A DNA stretch of 64,000 bases, from contig NC_052510.1 of the NCBI RefSeq assembly GCF_014356525.2, forward strand, positions 53,190,045 to 53,254,044, read 5' to 3'. Position numbers and translations under genes: made by a program. The notes below the pieces were generated by a model. The model saw only the letters and a list, made by a program, of their open reading frames with translations. It had not been told where the DNA came from and did not search any database. The DNA is from Nilaparvata lugens (Eukaryota; Arthropoda; Insecta; Hemiptera; Delphacidae). Below are positions 63,248 to 64,000 of the stretch, one piece after another. The number at the start of each line of letters is the position of its first letter. The stretch's first letter is position 1.

Positions 63248-64000
63248 TCTAGTGAGTGAAACATAGTTTAATCCATAAACTGATGTAATTCTAGGTAAAA
63301 AGCAATAATTTCTGATATTTCAATTGACATGGTCAATATTCCCTTTTTCAACAGTTAGCTTATGAATGTGGGTGGTAAGCAATCGCTATTGTTTGCTTAC
63401 TTAAACTGATGCGTTAACTTGAAATTAAATAACTTGACTATATTACAACAGTACTTTTAGAAATATTTTTCTTTGTAAATTCCTGGTTGAAGTCACATAA
63501 TTACAGATTTTTGAGCTACTATCTCATTTATTCTTATGGATTTGATAAGAATCCATTGGCCGCTTCAAGAAAAAATATGCCTTGGGACGTTACTGTTTAT
63601 TTGTAAATGCATAAAAGTTTTATTTTTGTGACTTGAAATGATAATCAAATGTAGATCTAATGCACAGCATTTTTATATTTTTCATTGATTCATTTCATAA
63701 TTAATTTTTGCATGTCATATTTATTCAATTTAATTGGAATTAAAGTCTTATTTACAAAGTTGTATTGTTATATAAAACTAGACCACATAAACAGTGTTGA
63801 ATTTTCAAATGATAGTTTTAAAAACAAGAAGTATAACTACTATTATTGGATGATTTTCTTCTTTTCCTTTTGACGAACTCTTCAAGTGAATTGGTAGAAT
63901 TCCTGAGGCGATTCGGACTCAATAAGCAGCACCGGTACAAATGCTTGATGTACGATTCTTTGACGTCACCAATAAATTTGACAGCTATGCTTATTATCAT
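63248..64000. other. Downstream flank
   Basis: AT-rich. A minus-strand ORF open at the right edge (63818-64000, tail EEFVKRKRRKSSNNSSYTSC) might be the end of a convergent neighbour. No domain is recognised. Confidence 0.4.

Noticed and set aside
1..64000. Bacterial-type operons, phage or plasmid functions, defence systems
   Set aside because: Spliced metazoan genes with long AT-rich introns throughout; nothing prokaryotic was found.

Overview
The window is AT-rich eukaryotic DNA with GT-AG introns. It looks like an insect nuclear genome. The gene structures, the many foldback elements and the LINE tails suggest a hemipteran, possibly a planthopper or relative, but that assignment is an inference. 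Two genes are certain, both on the + strand. Positions 311-6052 hold the last three coding exons of a Drip-type aquaporin whose 5' part lies off the left edge. Positions 12307-62523 hold a complete alpha-spectrin gene in 26 coding exons.

Layout: 1-6660 is the aquaporin 3' half with repeat-rich introns. 6661-11040 is intergenic, with hairpins, a hammerhead-ribozyme-like motif at 9165-9224 and some unassigned minus-strand ORFs. 11041-11153 is a probable non-coding first exon of alpha-spectrin. 12307-62523 is the alpha-spectrin coding region. 62524 onward is its 3' UTR and flank. The exons join in frame to 2414 codons, close to the known length of Drosophila alpha-Spec. The protein has an N-terminal tetramerisation helix, about 20 spectrin repeats, an SH3 domain at about residues 971-1026 and C-terminal EF-hands. 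One 2763-base exon carries 38% of the coding sequence; the other exons are short.

The most notable structural observation is that two coding exons occur twice in tandem with their flanking introns: exon 11 (35838-36086 and 37605-37853) and exon 20 (50122-50491 and 52302-52671). In each pair all base differences are synonymous. Using one copy of each gives the expected protein length. Using both copies of exon 20 would shift the frame. They are therefore either mutually exclusive exons or two haplotypes collapsed side by side in the assembly. A third tandem pair (30148-32114) is non-coding. Smaller duplications at or near 3' splice sites recur (13.5, 16.5, 24.2 and 47.7 kb, and the aquaporin intron).

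The introns are dense in mobile DNA: a four-copy MITE family starting TATAGTGAGG, TTAA-flanked piggyBac-like elements (one proven by an empty site in the exon-20 duplicate), a pogo-like element with a nested MITE, a mariner-like foldback, tRNA-derived SINEs, and several LINE C-terminal or 3' fragments. I found no CRISPR array, operon, tRNA gene or rRNA gene. The most unusual non-gene signals are the ribozyme-like motif and the duplicated exons.
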